Shown here: positions 35,701 to 44,498 of the stretch, one piece after another
Numbering within the stretch: position 1 is the stretch's first letter
Layout of the letters: every line of letters starts with the position of its first letter
From: Opitutus sp.
GTDB lineage: Bacteria > Verrucomicrobiota > Verrucomicrobiia > Opitutales > Opitutaceae
NCBI GenBank assembly: GCA_024998815.1
Contig: JACEUQ010000002.1
Coordinates: forward strand, 1 to 64,000
Length of the DNA: 64,000 bases
Direction: 5' to 3'
The notes under the pieces: generated by a model
What the model was told of the DNA's origin: nothing
Database searches by the model: none
Seen by the model: the letters and a program-made list of their open reading frames with translations, nothing else
Position numbers and translations under genes: made by a program

Positions 35701-36417
35701 TTCACGCCCCTGGAAATACACGTCGGGATTCTGCGCGGTGCCGCGTAGGGCGGGTTTGTCAGGCGAGAGGGCGCGGGTGCGGAACTCGGCGATGGCCTGT
35801 TCGCTGATGACGGCGCGAATGTCGTCGTCGGAAAGGGTGGCGATTTTGGAAACCTCGTGGGAGGTGCGGAAGCCGTCGAAGAAATGGATGAACGGGATAC
35901 GCGAACGGTTACTGGCTGCATGGGCGACGAGAGCGAGGTCCTGGGCCTCCTGGCCGTTATTGGAACACAGCAGCGCGAAACCGGTGGCGCGGCAGGCCAT
36001 GACATCGGAGTGGTCACCAAAGATGGACAAGCCCTGGGCGGCGATGGCGCGGGCCGAAACGTGCAGGGTGAGCGGCAGGAGTTCGCCGGCGATTTTGTAG
36101 AGATTGGGGATCATCAGCAGGAGACCCTGCGATGCGGTGAACGTGGTGGTGAGCGCCCCACCCAAGAGTCCACCGTGCACGGCGCCAGCCACGCCAGCTT
36201 CGGATTGGAGCTGGGTCACGAGAGGCACCTGCCCCCAAAGGTTTTTTTTGCCGGCCGCCGCCCATTCATCGCACGACTCGGCCATCGAGGAAGACGGTGT
36301 GATGGGGTAGATGGCGATAAACTCGTTGAGCCGGTAGGCGACGGAAGCGACGGCCTCGTTGGCGTCACACGTTACATAGCGAGGGGTGAAGGAAAATCCG
36401 GAACCGGAAGATTTCAT
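32788..36417 (-). CDS. nifJ: pyruvate:ferredoxin (flavodoxin) oxidoreductase
   Basis: I use ATG 36417, which gives 1,209 residues, the family's usual size; the open frame further upstream has no conserved text. Domains in order: N-terminal pyrimidine-binding domain with AIYPITPSSSMAE; domain II; the two 4Fe-4S motifs CIQCNKCAMVCPHAA and CTGCSLCVQVCPA; a proximal-cluster/TPP domain with SGACAGCGETPYLK and ANATGCSSIYGGNLP; and GDGWAYDIGYGGLDHV with LDTEVYSNTGGQSS. It turns pyruvate and CoA into acetyl-CoA, CO2 and reduced ferredoxin under low oxygen. It implies an anaerobic or facultative life style. Confidence 0.96.
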   Translation of the reverse strand: MKSSGSGFSFTPRYVTCDANEAVASVAYRLNEFIAIYPITPSSSMAESCDEWAAAGKKNLWGQVPLVTQLQSEAGVAGAVHGGLLGGALTTTFTASQGLLLMIPNLYKIAGELLPLTLHVSARAIAAQGLSIFGDHSDVMACRATGFALLCSNNGQEAQDLALVAHAASNRSRIPFIHFFDGFRTSHEVSKIATLSDDDIRAVISEQAIAEFRTRALSPDKPALRGTAQNPDVYFQGRETVNTFYDQLPAIVQGEMNRLAEVTGRQYRLYEYHGHAQAERVIIAMGSSIETITETVNWLVSHGEKVGVLAVRLFLPLDVKAFLAALPSTVKSIAVLDRTKEPGSLGEPLFLNVVSAIAQNPGTFAVAPRIVGGRYGLGSKEFTPGMVRAAFANLLHCEPKNHFTLGIVDDVSGTSLDYDENFDLEASDVRRCVFVGLGADGTVGANKNSIKIIGEQTDNFAQGYFVYDSKKSGSVTTSHLRFGPRPIQAPYLIRHADFVACSQFTFVGRQKILDYAAPGATVLLNSPHSAAATWALLPREWQETLITKKLRLFVIDATAVAQASGMGRRTNTVLQTCFFALSGVLPQAEAIKQIKKAIEKTYGRKGEKIVQMNYAAVDAALAGLAEVVIPVAVDAAAVTSLAPTYPGASEFVRNVTVRLLADEGDRLPVSAMPIDGCWPTGTTKFEKRNIALEIPVWDSALCIQCNKCAMVCPHAAIRPKFYPASALEGAPEGFASTKFRSNDFPGYLYTLQVAPEDCTGCSLCVQVCPAKDKSNPRHKAIDMVEQPPLLAKERANWDFFLKLPEADRAKIDTSTVKGSQFLQPLMEFSGACAGCGETPYLKLLTQLFGDRLIMANATGCSSIYGGNLPTTPYCKDNNGRGPAWANSLFEDNAEFGLGLRLAANQRLETARKLLQLHAADVGLELAEAILNSPQACEADYAAQRERVIALRAALKPLASPTASRLAALADDLVKKTVWTIGGDGWAYDIGYGGLDHVLASGANVKVLVLDTEVYSNTGGQSSKSTPMGAVAKFASGGKATSKKDLALIAAQYGHVYVAKIAFGAKDSQTVQALREAEAYPGPALIIAYSHCIAHGYSLHQGLDQQKLAVDTGYWPLFRYDPRLAEAGQTPLKLDSAPPKTDLSKFMANETRFGILKNIDPARAEVLAAQAQTEVRRHYAHYQHLAEPVKVAVVTSAAPAAPSDTKPAAK

Positions 36418-36577
36418 GGGGCGAGGTGCCGAGCCGGCAATAAGGCCAGAAGGGGCAGTCCCAAGATGCCAAAAAACGCGCAGTGGGGCTGCGCACAGGT
36501 TGGCGGAGTATCGGCGGATCTTGCGCGGCGGCGGTGCGCAGCGGGCGACGAGCTCAAGCCGACCGCTCAATTTAAAC

Positions 36578-38323
36578 TCACCGGCTCTCCACAAGAGCAA
36601 ACTCCGCAAGGTGCGGCGCGATGAGGCTGCGGATGAGGCTGGTTTGCGCGGCTGTGACGACGATTTTACGCGGCTTTTTCCACGTCAGGTAAACAAAGCC
36701 TTCAGCAGGTTGTTCCGTGCTCAACGCAAAGAGCAAAAACGCACCTGGACGACTTGTGTCCCGCCCCATCCATAATGGCAGGTAATTATCCAAACTGGAG
36801 TTAAAGCCATCGTGGATCAGCACCGTTTCGTGCCGCATCAAACACACGCCAAAAACCGTGCGCTCGGTGGTGGTGCACACGGGAGTTGCCCCACCGGTTC
36901 CGCCGAAACCACCCGTCCACCGATGCAGGCTCGCGCGCTTGCCGCCCTTTCGGCCCAGGAAAATGGCGCAATGATCGGCCTGCATCACCTGCTGAATGGT
37001 GGCCAACACGCTCACCCACGGGTCTTCGGCGCCCAACGACAACGCATCCGCAGGGAGAGCTTCGGCTTGAGACTCGAAGGCGATCGACCCGGCGAGCTGC
37101 TCGGCCCAATCCATTGGTTGGCCCGAGGCGAGGCGTAGCTCCGCTTCGGACTCGGCTTCGGCGGCGGGGGGCGCAACGGGAGAGGTCGCACGGGAAGAGT
37201 CGGTCGGGGCGGACGGCCTCGTCACGGGCGCGGTCGTGAGCGCAGGCGCGTCGGTTTCGGCAGTGAGGCCCGCTTCGGCTGTTACAACATTGGTCGTGGC
37301 GGTGGCGGTGGCGGTGGCGGTGACCTCAGTTGTTGAAACGCCGGGGGACGCGTCGGCGCTGGCGGGATCGACCTGCGGCTGGGTGATCAATTTGACGTGA
37401 GCTCGCAGCCGCGAAAAAACCGTAGGCGAGATGAAGTTCCCGTGCCGGGTCAGGGCGGTGAGCTGTTCATGGGTATGCTCCATCGCCGCAGCAATAAGCG
37501 TCCCCGCCTCGGGTACGATTTGTTCAAAGCGCTGAGCCAGCGCCTGAGCCTGCTCCAAAAACTGGGTGGAACTGAGTTTGGGCGACAACGCCAGCGAGGC
37601 CAGTTGTGAGCTAAATTCGGTAATGCAGAGGATGCGTCCGGAAAGGTGGGTGGCGACCTCGGTCATGTCCTCAGGCTGGCAATCCTGCATGGCGTACAGG
37701 ACCTCCTTGGGCATGCGCAGAGTGCTGATCATTTCGCGGCTCAGGTCCAGCGGCGTCAGACCAAATATGTGGCGGCAGGCCTGGTCCTCGGGCATGGTTT
37801 CACGCAACGGGCCGACCTCGCGGCAATGCTCAGGCGCCATTGCGGGCAGCAGGACTGCGCCGAGGTTGCGCAATGTGCCACAGGCGAAGAGCAGATCCGG
37901 ATCGGCGTAACCCAGGCTGTCGGCACACGAACGCGAAATGAGCCCGGCGCACAATGCATGGGCGGCGGCGGCGCGTTGTTCAGGGCTCTGGGTAGTCCCA
38001 GCCGCGCCCTCCAATAGCATCATGGATACGGCGATACTGCTGATTTTTTGGAAACCGACCTGGTGAACCGCATGGCTAAGACTGGTCAGCGGAGAGATAC
38101 AGGGGTTGTTGCGCACCGTGTTGGCCGCGCTCAACACCCGGCTCACCACAATGGGATCACGCTCAAGAATATCCGTAAGTTCCTGGAGACAAATATTCTC
38201 AACCTTGCCGGAGAGCGTTTGAATCAACTTAAGCATATCCTGCAGCACCGCCCCGCGCCCCGATAGAACGAGGGTCCGTGCGCGGTCCACGGTTTGGGCG
38301 GATGTGAGTGGGGTGATCGTCAC
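36578..38323 (-). CDS. HDOD-domain protein with C-terminal GAF-like region
   Basis: GTG 38323 gives 581 residues; ATG 38419 is also in frame but adds 32 residues without conserved text. Residues 1-260 form an HDOD domain (MLKLIQTLSGKVENICLQEL, ERDPIVVSRVLSAAN, LTSLSHAVHQVGFQKISSI). A linker follows with a run of Thr-Ala codons (37296-37325, a GGTGGC-type microsatellite). The last about 150 residues look like a GAF domain (WVSVLATIQQVMQADHCAIFLGRK, ERTVFGVCLMRHETVLIHD). It may sense a small ligand and pass the signal to the HDOD part. It ends 160 bp before nifJ on the same strand. Confidence 0.82.
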   Translation of the reverse strand: MTITPLTSAQTVDRARTLVLSGRGAVLQDMLKLIQTLSGKVENICLQELTDILERDPIVVSRVLSAANTVRNNPCISPLTSLSHAVHQVGFQKISSIAVSMMLLEGAAGTTQSPEQRAAAAHALCAGLISRSCADSLGYADPDLLFACGTLRNLGAVLLPAMAPEHCREVGPLRETMPEDQACRHIFGLTPLDLSREMISTLRMPKEVLYAMQDCQPEDMTEVATHLSGRILCITEFSSQLASLALSPKLSSTQFLEQAQALAQRFEQIVPEAGTLIAAAMEHTHEQLTALTRHGNFISPTVFSRLRAHVKLITQPQVDPASADASPGVSTTEVTATATATATTNVVTAEAGLTAETDAPALTTAPVTRPSAPTDSSRATSPVAPPAAEAESEAELRLASGQPMDWAEQLAGSIAFESQAEALPADALSLGAEDPWVSVLATIQQVMQADHCAIFLGRKGGKRASLHRWTGGFGGTGGATPVCTTTERTVFGVCLMRHETVLIHDGFNSSLDNYLPLWMGRDTSRPGAFLLFALSTEQPAEGFVYLTWKKPRKIVVTAAQTSLIRSLIAPHLAEFALVESR

Positions 38324-38664
38324 GTGAAAGCTCCATCCTTTAGAACGGCCCTTTGCGCCGAAGCTTAAGCGGTAAATGCTATTCTCCGCAAAAAGATTGG
38401 ATCCAGGGGGGGGCGCCAAATGGGTTTCGCCAGCAGCGTTGCCCGGATCTCACCCACCCACTCACTGGCAAAGAGGAGGTCCACCCCTGCGTGGACTGGC
38501 TCGGGCACGGACGACACGGAGGTCGTCCATCCACTCCAGACCGAAAGCTTATTTGACGTATTTACCCCTTGTCCAATGACTCCAGCGTGTGGCCGTTGAG
38601 CCCCGCAGCCACTTTTCCCTTTTCAAGTCGGTTGCCGAGGGCGAAGCTGCGTTAAACACCCCAC
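38324..38664. other. 341-bp gap between divergent HDOD-GAF and coiled-coil genes
   Basis: Contains the possible longer 5' end of the HDOD gene (to 38419). I see no other gene and no strong hairpin. Probably divergent promoters. Confidence 0.5.
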
Positions 38665-39465
38665 ATGAAACCCCTTACCCTGATCCTCTGCGTCATTGCC
38701 ATCCTAGGCTCAGTGGCCTCGACCTTTTTCTTCTTCCAAATCGGCACGGCCAAGGAACAGCTCCAGCAAGAGGTTGCTCTGGCAGCCACGCAAGCCACCC
38801 AACTTCAAGGGAAAATCACCGGGGCTGCTGCGCAAAGCGATGCCCTCGAAAAACGCCTTGCAGCACTCGACAACGAGCTGGGTGATGCCAAGTCCAAGGC
38901 CTCCACCGCCGATGCCCGCAGCACGCAACTCGGGCGCGAAGCGACCCAACTGCGCACCCAACTCACCGCCAAAACCGAGGCCGCCCAAGCCCTCACCACG
39001 GAGCTCAGCCAACTCAAACAAGAACTGGCCCAAATCAAGTTGACCGCGGCCACCACCGCCGCCGAGCAAAGCGAGGAGTACAAGGCCACCATCGCCAACC
39101 TCCAGGCACGCATTACTGACCTGATCGCCATCAACACCAAAGCCAACGCACGCGGCGGTAAATCCTTACCTGGGGTGAATGCCGACACCGCCCCAGGCGC
39201 CGCCGCCCCCACCCCGTTGGTCGTGGAGGACGCGAACGGTTTTCAAGTCGTGAGCATCGGTGCCGACAACGGCTTTGTGGTCATCAAGGCCGGCTCGGCC
39301 CAAGGCATCCAACCCAAGCAAAACCTCGTCATCAGCCGCAGTGGCAAAGTCCTCGCCACCGCCGTGGTCAGCAGCAGTCAGGAAAACTACGCGATTGCCC
39401 AAATCGTTACCGATTCTTTAAAGGGTAACCTCAGCAAGGGCGACCTCGCCACTTTCGCTCAATAA
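38665..39465 (+). CDS. membrane-anchored coiled-coil protein, unknown function
   Basis: This 266-residue protein starts with a membrane segment (LTLILCVIAILGSVASTFFFF), continues with a long coiled coil (about residues 28-155, QLQQEVALAATQATQLQGK and many Ala/Leu/Gln heptads), and ends with a small beta-rich domain (FVVIKAGSAQGIQPKQNLVI, SGKVLATAVVSSSQENYAIA) resembling the C-terminal barrel seen in some rod-shape or efflux accessory proteins. It lies 4 bp before the small lipoprotein gene, so the pair is probably an envelope operon. Confidence 0.75.
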   Translation: MKPLTLILCVIAILGSVASTFFFFQIGTAKEQLQQEVALAATQATQLQGKITGAAAQSDALEKRLAALDNELGDAKSKASTADARSTQLGREATQLRTQLTAKTEAAQALTTELSQLKQELAQIKLTAATTAAEQSEEYKATIANLQARITDLIAINTKANARGGKSLPGVNADTAPGAAAPTPLVVEDANGFQVVSIGADNGFVVIKAGSAQGIQPKQNLVISRSGKVLATAVVSSSQENYAIAQIVTDSLKGNLSKGDLATFAQ

Positions 39466-39469
39466 CACC

Positions 39470-39646
39470 ATGCCGCGTTTAACTAAACTGATCCTCCTTA
39501 CACTCGCCCTCTGCGGCGCCTCGCTTCTTTCCAGCGGTTGCTCGACCAAAACCGAGCAGGACAGCACCATTCCGTGGAGCCGCCCCGCCAACTGGGAAGG
39601 TGGCATTCCAGGCATGGGCGGCCTCGGCGGCGGTGGTTACCGCTAA
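39470..39646 (+). CDS. small lipoprotein, 58 residues
   Basis: ATG 39470 starts 4 bp after the previous stop. The product begins MPRLTKLILLTLALCGASLL and has the lipobox SSGC with Cys at about residue 24. The mature part is about 35 residues (STKTEQDSTIPWSRPANWEG, then a Gly-rich end). A terminator follows at once, so the coiled-coil gene and this one form a closed operon. It is short enough to be missed by length cut-offs. Confidence 0.8.
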   Translation: MPRLTKLILLTLALCGASLLSSGCSTKTEQDSTIPWSRPANWEGGIPGMGGLGGGGYR

Positions 39647-39656
39647 ACCTCTCCCG

Positions 39657-39687
39657 AAATCCGGCCTCGCTCAGGCCGGATTTTTTT
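39657..39687 (+). terminator. rho-independent terminator after the small lipoprotein gene
   Basis: An 11-bp stem, AAATCCGGCCT and AGGCCGGATTT, encloses a 5-nt loop and runs into a T-stretch at 39681-39687. It separates the operon from rsmI. Confidence 0.9.
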
Positions 39688-39706
39688 GTGCCTGTTGACC
39701 GCGCCC

Positions 39707-40429
39707 ATGGCTGACACTCCCCCCAACGCCTCGCTCACGCCGCTTCCCGGCCATCTCTACGTGGTGGCCACGCCCATCGGCAACCTCGCGGACCTCACCG
39801 AGCGCGCCCGCGCCATCCTCGGCTCCGTGGACCTCGTCGCCTGCGAAGACACCCGCACCACCGGGAGCCTGCTCACCCGCTTTGGACTACGCCGCGACCT
39901 GCTCGCCTACCACGACCACAACGAAATCGAGGTCGCCGAAAAACTCGCCGACCTGCTCGCCGCCGGTAAAACCGTTGCCATCGTCTCCGATGCCGGCACG
40001 CCCGCCATCAGCGACCCCGGTTTTCGTGTCGTGCGCGCCTGCCGCCGCCGCAACCTGCCGGTCGTCCCCGTGCCCGGGGCCTGTGCCGTGGTGGCGGTGC
40101 TCAGCGCCAGTGGCCTGCCCACCAACGGCTTCCTGTTCGCCGGTTTCCTCATCGCCAAAACATCGGCCCGCTGCGCATTTCTGGAAAAATACCGCGAGTT
40201 CGACTTCACCCTGGCGCTCTACGAAAGCTGCCACCGGATCGATAAGTTCGCCGACGAAATCGTCGAAAAACTCGGCCCGGACCGCGTCATCTGCATCGCC
40301 AAAGAGGTCACCAAGCTCCACGAAACGTTCCTCGTGGGCCGTGCCGGCGAGGTGCGCGACCGCCTCGCCAAGACCAGCCTCAAAGGCGAATTCGTCGTGC
40401 TGATCGCCCCGATCAACTTTGTTTTGTAA
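39707..40429 (+). CDS. rsmI: 16S rRNA (cytidine(1402)-2'-O)-methyltransferase
   Basis: The 240-residue product from ATG 39707 has the SAM-dependent tetrapyrrole-methylase fold: LYVVATPIGNLADLTERA, the VACEDTRTTGSLL motif, VAIVSDAGTPAISDPGFRVV and the FLPTNGFLFAGF-like SGLPTNGFLFAGFL. It methylates the ribose of C1402 in 16S rRNA. Its end is shorter than that of E. coli RsmI (about 286 residues), lacking the C-terminal extension, as in several other phyla. Confidence 0.95.
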   Translation: MADTPPNASLTPLPGHLYVVATPIGNLADLTERARAILGSVDLVACEDTRTTGSLLTRFGLRRDLLAYHDHNEIEVAEKLADLLAAGKTVAIVSDAGTPAISDPGFRVVRACRRRNLPVVPVPGACAVVAVLSASGLPTNGFLFAGFLIAKTSARCAFLEKYREFDFTLALYESCHRIDKFADEIVEKLGPDRVICIAKEVTKLHETFLVGRAGEVRDRLAKTSLKGEFVVLIAPINFVL

Positions 40430-40573
40430 GCCAAATCCAGCGCACCGTGTACGGCCCGCCCACACAGCCGCGCCAAACCTGCACGGCCAGCCGCGCGGCC
40501 AAGCGCCAGATTGACCCACCCTGCCCTAGCGTTTCGCCCCCCTCCTACCGAGGTGAATTGCCCCCCCCCAGCT

Positions 40574-40592
40574 AGCTGGAACGATTCCAGCT
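40574..40592. promoter_or_regulatory. short perfect hairpin upstream of the sigma factor gene
   Basis: AGCTGGAA and TTCCAGCT enclose CGA. It lies 78 bp before the sigma factor start and 145 bp after rsmI, with a run of C just upstream. No T-run follows, so an operator is as likely as a terminator. Confidence 0.45.
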
Positions 40593-40669
40593 GTGGCCGG
40601 TCAAATCCCAATGAACCGCCGCAGCCGATAGACGGGGAGTAACCTTTCAACGCTCAACACCTCTTCACC

Positions 40670-41755
40670 ATGTCCTCCCAGCTTAAATCCATGCGCAAGC
40701 CGGTCGACTCCACAGAGTCCGCCCCTCTTGCTCGGACCGTATCGATCAACACGCCTCCCCAATTGGACGCCCCGCCCTCATTTTTAGAGAAATCCGACTG
40801 GTCGGCGCCACGCGACCAAGCCCCCTCCGAGCGCAGCAATTTGCAGCTCTACCTCCAAGAGATCGGCAAGACAGCGCTTCTTACCATTGAGGAGGAAATC
40901 AAGCTCGCCCGGCGCATTCGCCGTGGGGACAAGGCGGCGCGCGACCACATGATCTCGGCCAACCTGCGCCTGGTCGTGAAGATCGCTATGGACTACAAGG
41001 ACTTCGGTCTGCCGCTACTCGACCTGATCTCCGAGGGTAATATCGGGCTGATCAAAGCGGTCGAACGCTTCGACCCGACCAAAGGCGGCAAATTGTCCAC
41101 CTACGCAGCGTGGTGGATCAAACAGTCCATCAAGCGAGCGCTGGCCAACCAGTCCAAAACCATCCGCCTGCCAGTCCACTTGGTGGATAAAATCTCCAAG
41201 ATGCGCAAAACCGCCATGGCGCTCACCGAGGAGCTCGGCCGGGAGCCCAGCGATGAGGAGATCGCAATCGAGCTCCAGGTGCCCACCAGCCGCGTGGCCC
41301 ACTTGAAATCCGTGAGCGTGCGCCCGGCTTCGCTCGACGCCCCAATCGGCGAAAACGGTGACTCGGGCTGCTTTGGTGAAATCGTGGGCGACGAAAATGC
41401 AATCAGCCCGGTCGATACCTTGGTGCAAAAGACCCGCAACGCCGATTTGCACGCCCTCGTCTCGACGCTGGAACCCCGTGAAGCCGAGATCATTAAACAT
41501 CGTTTCGGACTGGAGGGTCGCGACGAGCTCACACTGGAGGAGGTAGGCACGAAGTTCCAAGTCACCCGCGAGCGCGTGCGCCAGTTGCAAAACATTGCCC
41601 TCTCGAAAATGCGCAAGGCCTTGGCCAGCCATGAACACCAGCGCTCCGCCGAGGAAATCCTGGCAGAAGATCAGGTGCGCGCGCGCCACGCAGTCATTCG
41701 CGAATTCATGGAATCGCAGTCCCCCAGAGAAGATATTCCGCACCAGCGTAACTGA
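40670..41755 (+). CDS. RNA polymerase sigma-70 family factor (RpoD/RpoS group, short)
   Basis: This 361-residue protein contains regions 1.2 (LQLYLQEIGKTALLTIEEE), 2 (NLRLVVKIAMDYKDFGLPLL, ISEGNIGLIKAVERFDPTKG, YAAWWIKQSIKRAL), 3 (LVDKISKMRKTAMALTEELG) and 4 (LEPREAEIIKHRFGLEG, TRERVRQLQNIALSKMRKAL). It lacks the long region 1.1 and the spacer of a primary RpoD, so it is most likely a group 2 alternative factor, similar in build to RpoS. It sits alone, with its own terminator. Confidence 0.92.
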   Translation: MSSQLKSMRKPVDSTESAPLARTVSINTPPQLDAPPSFLEKSDWSAPRDQAPSERSNLQLYLQEIGKTALLTIEEEIKLARRIRRGDKAARDHMISANLRLVVKIAMDYKDFGLPLLDLISEGNIGLIKAVERFDPTKGGKLSTYAAWWIKQSIKRALANQSKTIRLPVHLVDKISKMRKTAMALTEELGREPSDEEIAIELQVPTSRVAHLKSVSVRPASLDAPIGENGDSGCFGEIVGDENAISPVDTLVQKTRNADLHALVSTLEPREAEIIKHRFGLEGRDELTLEEVGTKFQVTRERVRQLQNIALSKMRKALASHEHQRSAEEILAEDQVRARHAVIREFMESQSPREDIPHQRN

Positions 41756-41816
41756 GCCTGCGTGCAGGCGAGTACGCAGCGGGCCTGCACCGTGCCTGCG
41801 CTGTGCCCGCCCGCTC

Positions 41817-41849
41817 CCACCAAGTCATCGTCGAAAGACGGTGGCTTTT
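41817..41849 (+). terminator. terminator after the sigma factor gene
   Basis: CGTC-GAAA-GACG forms a tetraloop hairpin, and flanking CCAC/GTGG can extend it with an internal loop. A CTTTTTCTT run follows. Confidence 0.65.
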
Positions 41850-41992
41850 TCTTATGCCCAGATGAAGGCATAATACCCACCGCCTCCGCTGCGGATGTAC
41901 GAGCCCTCCGCGCTCAAGCCGCCCGCTAAACATTCTCCGCCTCCTCGCTTGTGGTCAGTGACTACTCCCGCATTGTCAGCCACTTCTCCCCT

Positions 41993-43564
41993 ATGAACTG
42001 GTCCCGCTTCAAAACTCACTATTACCAGAATTCCGAGCTCGGTCTCGCGCTCGACATCAGCCGCATTCCTTTCCCGGACGGCTTTCTCGCCTCGAAAGAA
42101 CCCGCCATCCAGCAGGCCTACGCCGACATGGCAGCTCTGGAAAAGGGCGCCATCGCTAATCCCGACGAAAACCGCATGGTCGGCCATTACTGGCTGCGCG
42201 CTCCCCAGCTCGCCCCGACGCCTGCACTCGCCAAAGAAATCAGCGACACGCTCGCCGCCATCAAATCCTTCGCCGCCGATGTGCACGCGGGCAAAATCCT
42301 CGGCTCCACCGGCAAGACGTTCACCCAGCTGCTCGTGATCGGCATCGGCGGTTCCGCCCTCGGCCCGCAGCTCGTCAACCACGCCCTCGGTCGCCCCGGC
42401 GCCGACAAGCTGGCCGTCTCCTTTTTTGATAACACCGACCCCGACGGCATCGACTACGTGCTCGGTACCTTGGCCGGCAAACTCCCCGAGACGATCGCGG
42501 TGGTCATCTCCAAGTCGGGCGGCACCGCCGAGACCCGCAATGGCCAACTCGAAGCCGCCGCGGCCTTCAAGGCCGCCGGCCTCGATTTCACCAAGCACTA
42601 CGTCGCCGTCACCGGTGCCGGCTCCAAGCTGGAGCAAACCGCCCTCGCCCAGAACTGGCTCGCCCGTTTCCCCATGTGGGACTGGGTCGGCGGCCGCACC
42701 AGCGAACTGTCCGCCGTCGGCCTGTTGCCCGCCGCCCTCCAGGGCATCGATATCCAGGCGATCCTCGACGGCGCCGCCGCTGTCGACGCGGTCACGCGCT
42801 CGACCAAGACCAGCGAAAACCCCGCCGCGCTGCTGGCGCTCATGTGGTATTACGCCACCGATGGCAAAGGCACCAAGGACATGGTCGTGCTGCCCTACAA
42901 GGACCGCCTGTTGCTCTTCTCCCGCTACCTCCAGCAGCTCGTCATGGAGTCGCTCGGCAAGGAGTTCGACCTCAAGGGCAACGTCGTCAATCAGGGCATC
43001 GCCGTGTACGGCAACAAGGGCTCGACCGACCAACATGCCTACGTGCAACAACTGCGCGAAGGCGTGAACAACTTCTTTGTTACCTTCATTGAAGTTTTAA
43101 AGGACCGCGACGGCGCCTCCTTCGACGTCGAGCCCGGCGTGACCACCGGCGATTTTCTCCAGGGTTTTTACCTCGGTACCCGTGACGCGCTCAGCGAAAA
43201 GAACCGCACCTCGATCAGCATCACGCTGGCCGACATTTCCCCTCGTTCGCTCGGCATCCTGATCGGACTCTACGAGCGCGTGGTTGGTTTCTATGCGTCG
43301 CTGGTTGGCATCAACGCCTACCACCAACCCGGCGTCGAAGCGGGCAAGAAGGCCGCCGGCAGCGTGATTACGCTCAAGCTGCAAATCACCGCTCACCTCA
43401 AGGCCAACGCTGGCCAGACGTTCACCGCCGACACCCTCGCCGCCGCCCTCGGCAGCGCGGTGAACGCCGAGTTGGTGTTCAAGGTCCTCGAACACCTCGC
43501 GGCCAACGGCTCGGTGAAAAAGACGGCGAACACCCCGTGGTTCGCGTCGACTTACTCCGCCTAA
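41993..43564 (+). CDS. pgi: glucose-6-phosphate isomerase
   Basis: ATG 41993 gives 523 residues beginning [20 protein letters not shown]; an in-frame GTG at 41951 is less likely. The two SIS domains are clear: [48 protein letters not shown] and [17 protein letters not shown], with the later [19 protein letters not shown]. It interconverts glucose 6-phosphate and fructose 6-phosphate. It is of the shorter bacterial type that differs in the C terminus from E. coli Pgi. The stop is followed by the REP array. Confidence 0.95.
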   Translation: MNWSRFKTHYYQNSELGLALDISRIPFPDGFLASKEPAIQQAYADMAALEKGAIANPDENRMVGHYWLRAPQLAPTPALAKEISDTLAAIKSFAADVHAGKILGSTGKTFTQLLVIGIGGSALGPQLVNHALGRPGADKLAVSFFDNTDPDGIDYVLGTLAGKLPETIAVVISKSGGTAETRNGQLEAAAAFKAAGLDFTKHYVAVTGAGSKLEQTALAQNWLARFPMWDWVGGRTSELSAVGLLPAALQGIDIQAILDGAAAVDAVTRSTKTSENPAALLALMWYYATDGKGTKDMVVLPYKDRLLLFSRYLQQLVMESLGKEFDLKGNVVNQGIAVYGNKGSTDQHAYVQQLREGVNNFFVTFIEVLKDRDGASFDVEPGVTTGDFLQGFYLGTRDALSEKNRTSISITLADISPRSLGILIGLYERVVGFYASLVGINAYHQPGVEAGKKAAGSVITLKLQITAHLKANAGQTFTADTLAAALGSAVNAELVFKVLEHLAANGSVKKTANTPWFASTYSA

Positions 43565-43594
43565 GTCTCGGTCCGCGTTCACGATGAGGTGTCC

Positions 43595-44472
43595 CCATCA
43601 ACCCTGAGCTCACGCTCAGGGCCACGCTCTTCGTTAACCCATTCCGTGTGGCCTTGAGCGTGAGCTCAAGGTGGGGGCTTACCCATCAACCCTGAGCTCA
43701 CGCTCAGGGCCACGCTCTTCGTTAACCCATTCCGTGTGGCCTTGAGCGTGAGCTCAAGGTGGGGGCTTACCCATCAACCCTGAGCTCACGCTCAGGGCCA
43801 CGCTCTTCGTTAACCCATTCCGTGTGGCCTTGAGCGTGAGCTCAAGGTGGGGCTTACCCATCAACCCTGAGCTCACGCTCAGGGCCACGCTCTTCGTTAA
43901 CCCATTCCGTGTGGCCTTGAGCGTGAGCTCAAGGTGGGGACTTAACCATCAACCCTGAGCTCACGCTCAGGGCCACGCTCTTCGTTAACCCATTCCGTGT
44001 GGCCTTGAGCGTGAGCTCAAGGTGGGGCTTACCCATCAACCCTGAGCTCACGCTCAGGGCCACGCTCTTCGTTAACCCATTCCGTGTGGCCTTGAGCGTG
44101 AGCTCAAGGTGGGGGCTTACCCATCAACCCTGAGCTCACGCTCAGGGCCACGCTCTTCGTTAACCCATTCCGTGTGGCCTTGAGCGTGAGCTCAAGGTGG
44201 GGGCTTACCCATCAACCCTGAGCTCACGCTCAGGGCCACGCTCTTCGTTAACCCATTCCGTGTGGCCTTGAGCGTGAGCTCAAGGTGGGGCTTACCCATC
44301 AACCCTGAGCTCACGCTCAGGGCCACGCTCTTCGTTAACCCATTCCGTGTGGCCTTGAGCGTGAGCTCAAGGTGGGGACTTAACCATCAACCCTGAGCTC
44401 ACGCTCAGGGCCACGCTCTTCGTTAACCCATTCCGTGTGGCCTTGAGCGTGAGCTCAAGGTGGGGACTTACC
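43595..44472. repeat. ten tandem copies of an 87/88-bp REP-like double hairpin
   Basis: Each unit holds CCTGAGCTCACGCTCAGG, GGCCACGCTCTTCGTTAACC, CATTCCGTGTGGCC and CCTTGAGCGTGAGCTCAAGG. The two palindromes are inverted relative to each other, so the unit can form two small hairpins or one large one with GGCCAC/GTGGCC pairing. Unit starts (43602, 43690, 43778, 43865, 43953, 44040, 44128, 44216, 44303, 44391) are 88 or 87 bp apart. The joint text varies (GTGGGGGCTTACCC, GTGGGGCTTACCC, GTGGGGACTTAACC) and its order in units 1-4 is the same as in units 6-9. The array separates convergent pgi and cardiolipin synthase genes. Confidence 0.97.
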
Positions 44473-44498
44473 CGTCAACTGCAGGCCACCACCGGCCG

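Noticed and set aside
41852-43051. 399-codon frame antisense to pgi
   Set aside because: Antisense shadow of a clear housekeeping gene.
43595-44472. Integron cassette attC array
   Set aside because: Units are identical and too short for cassettes, have no open frames or core sites, and no integrase gene is present.
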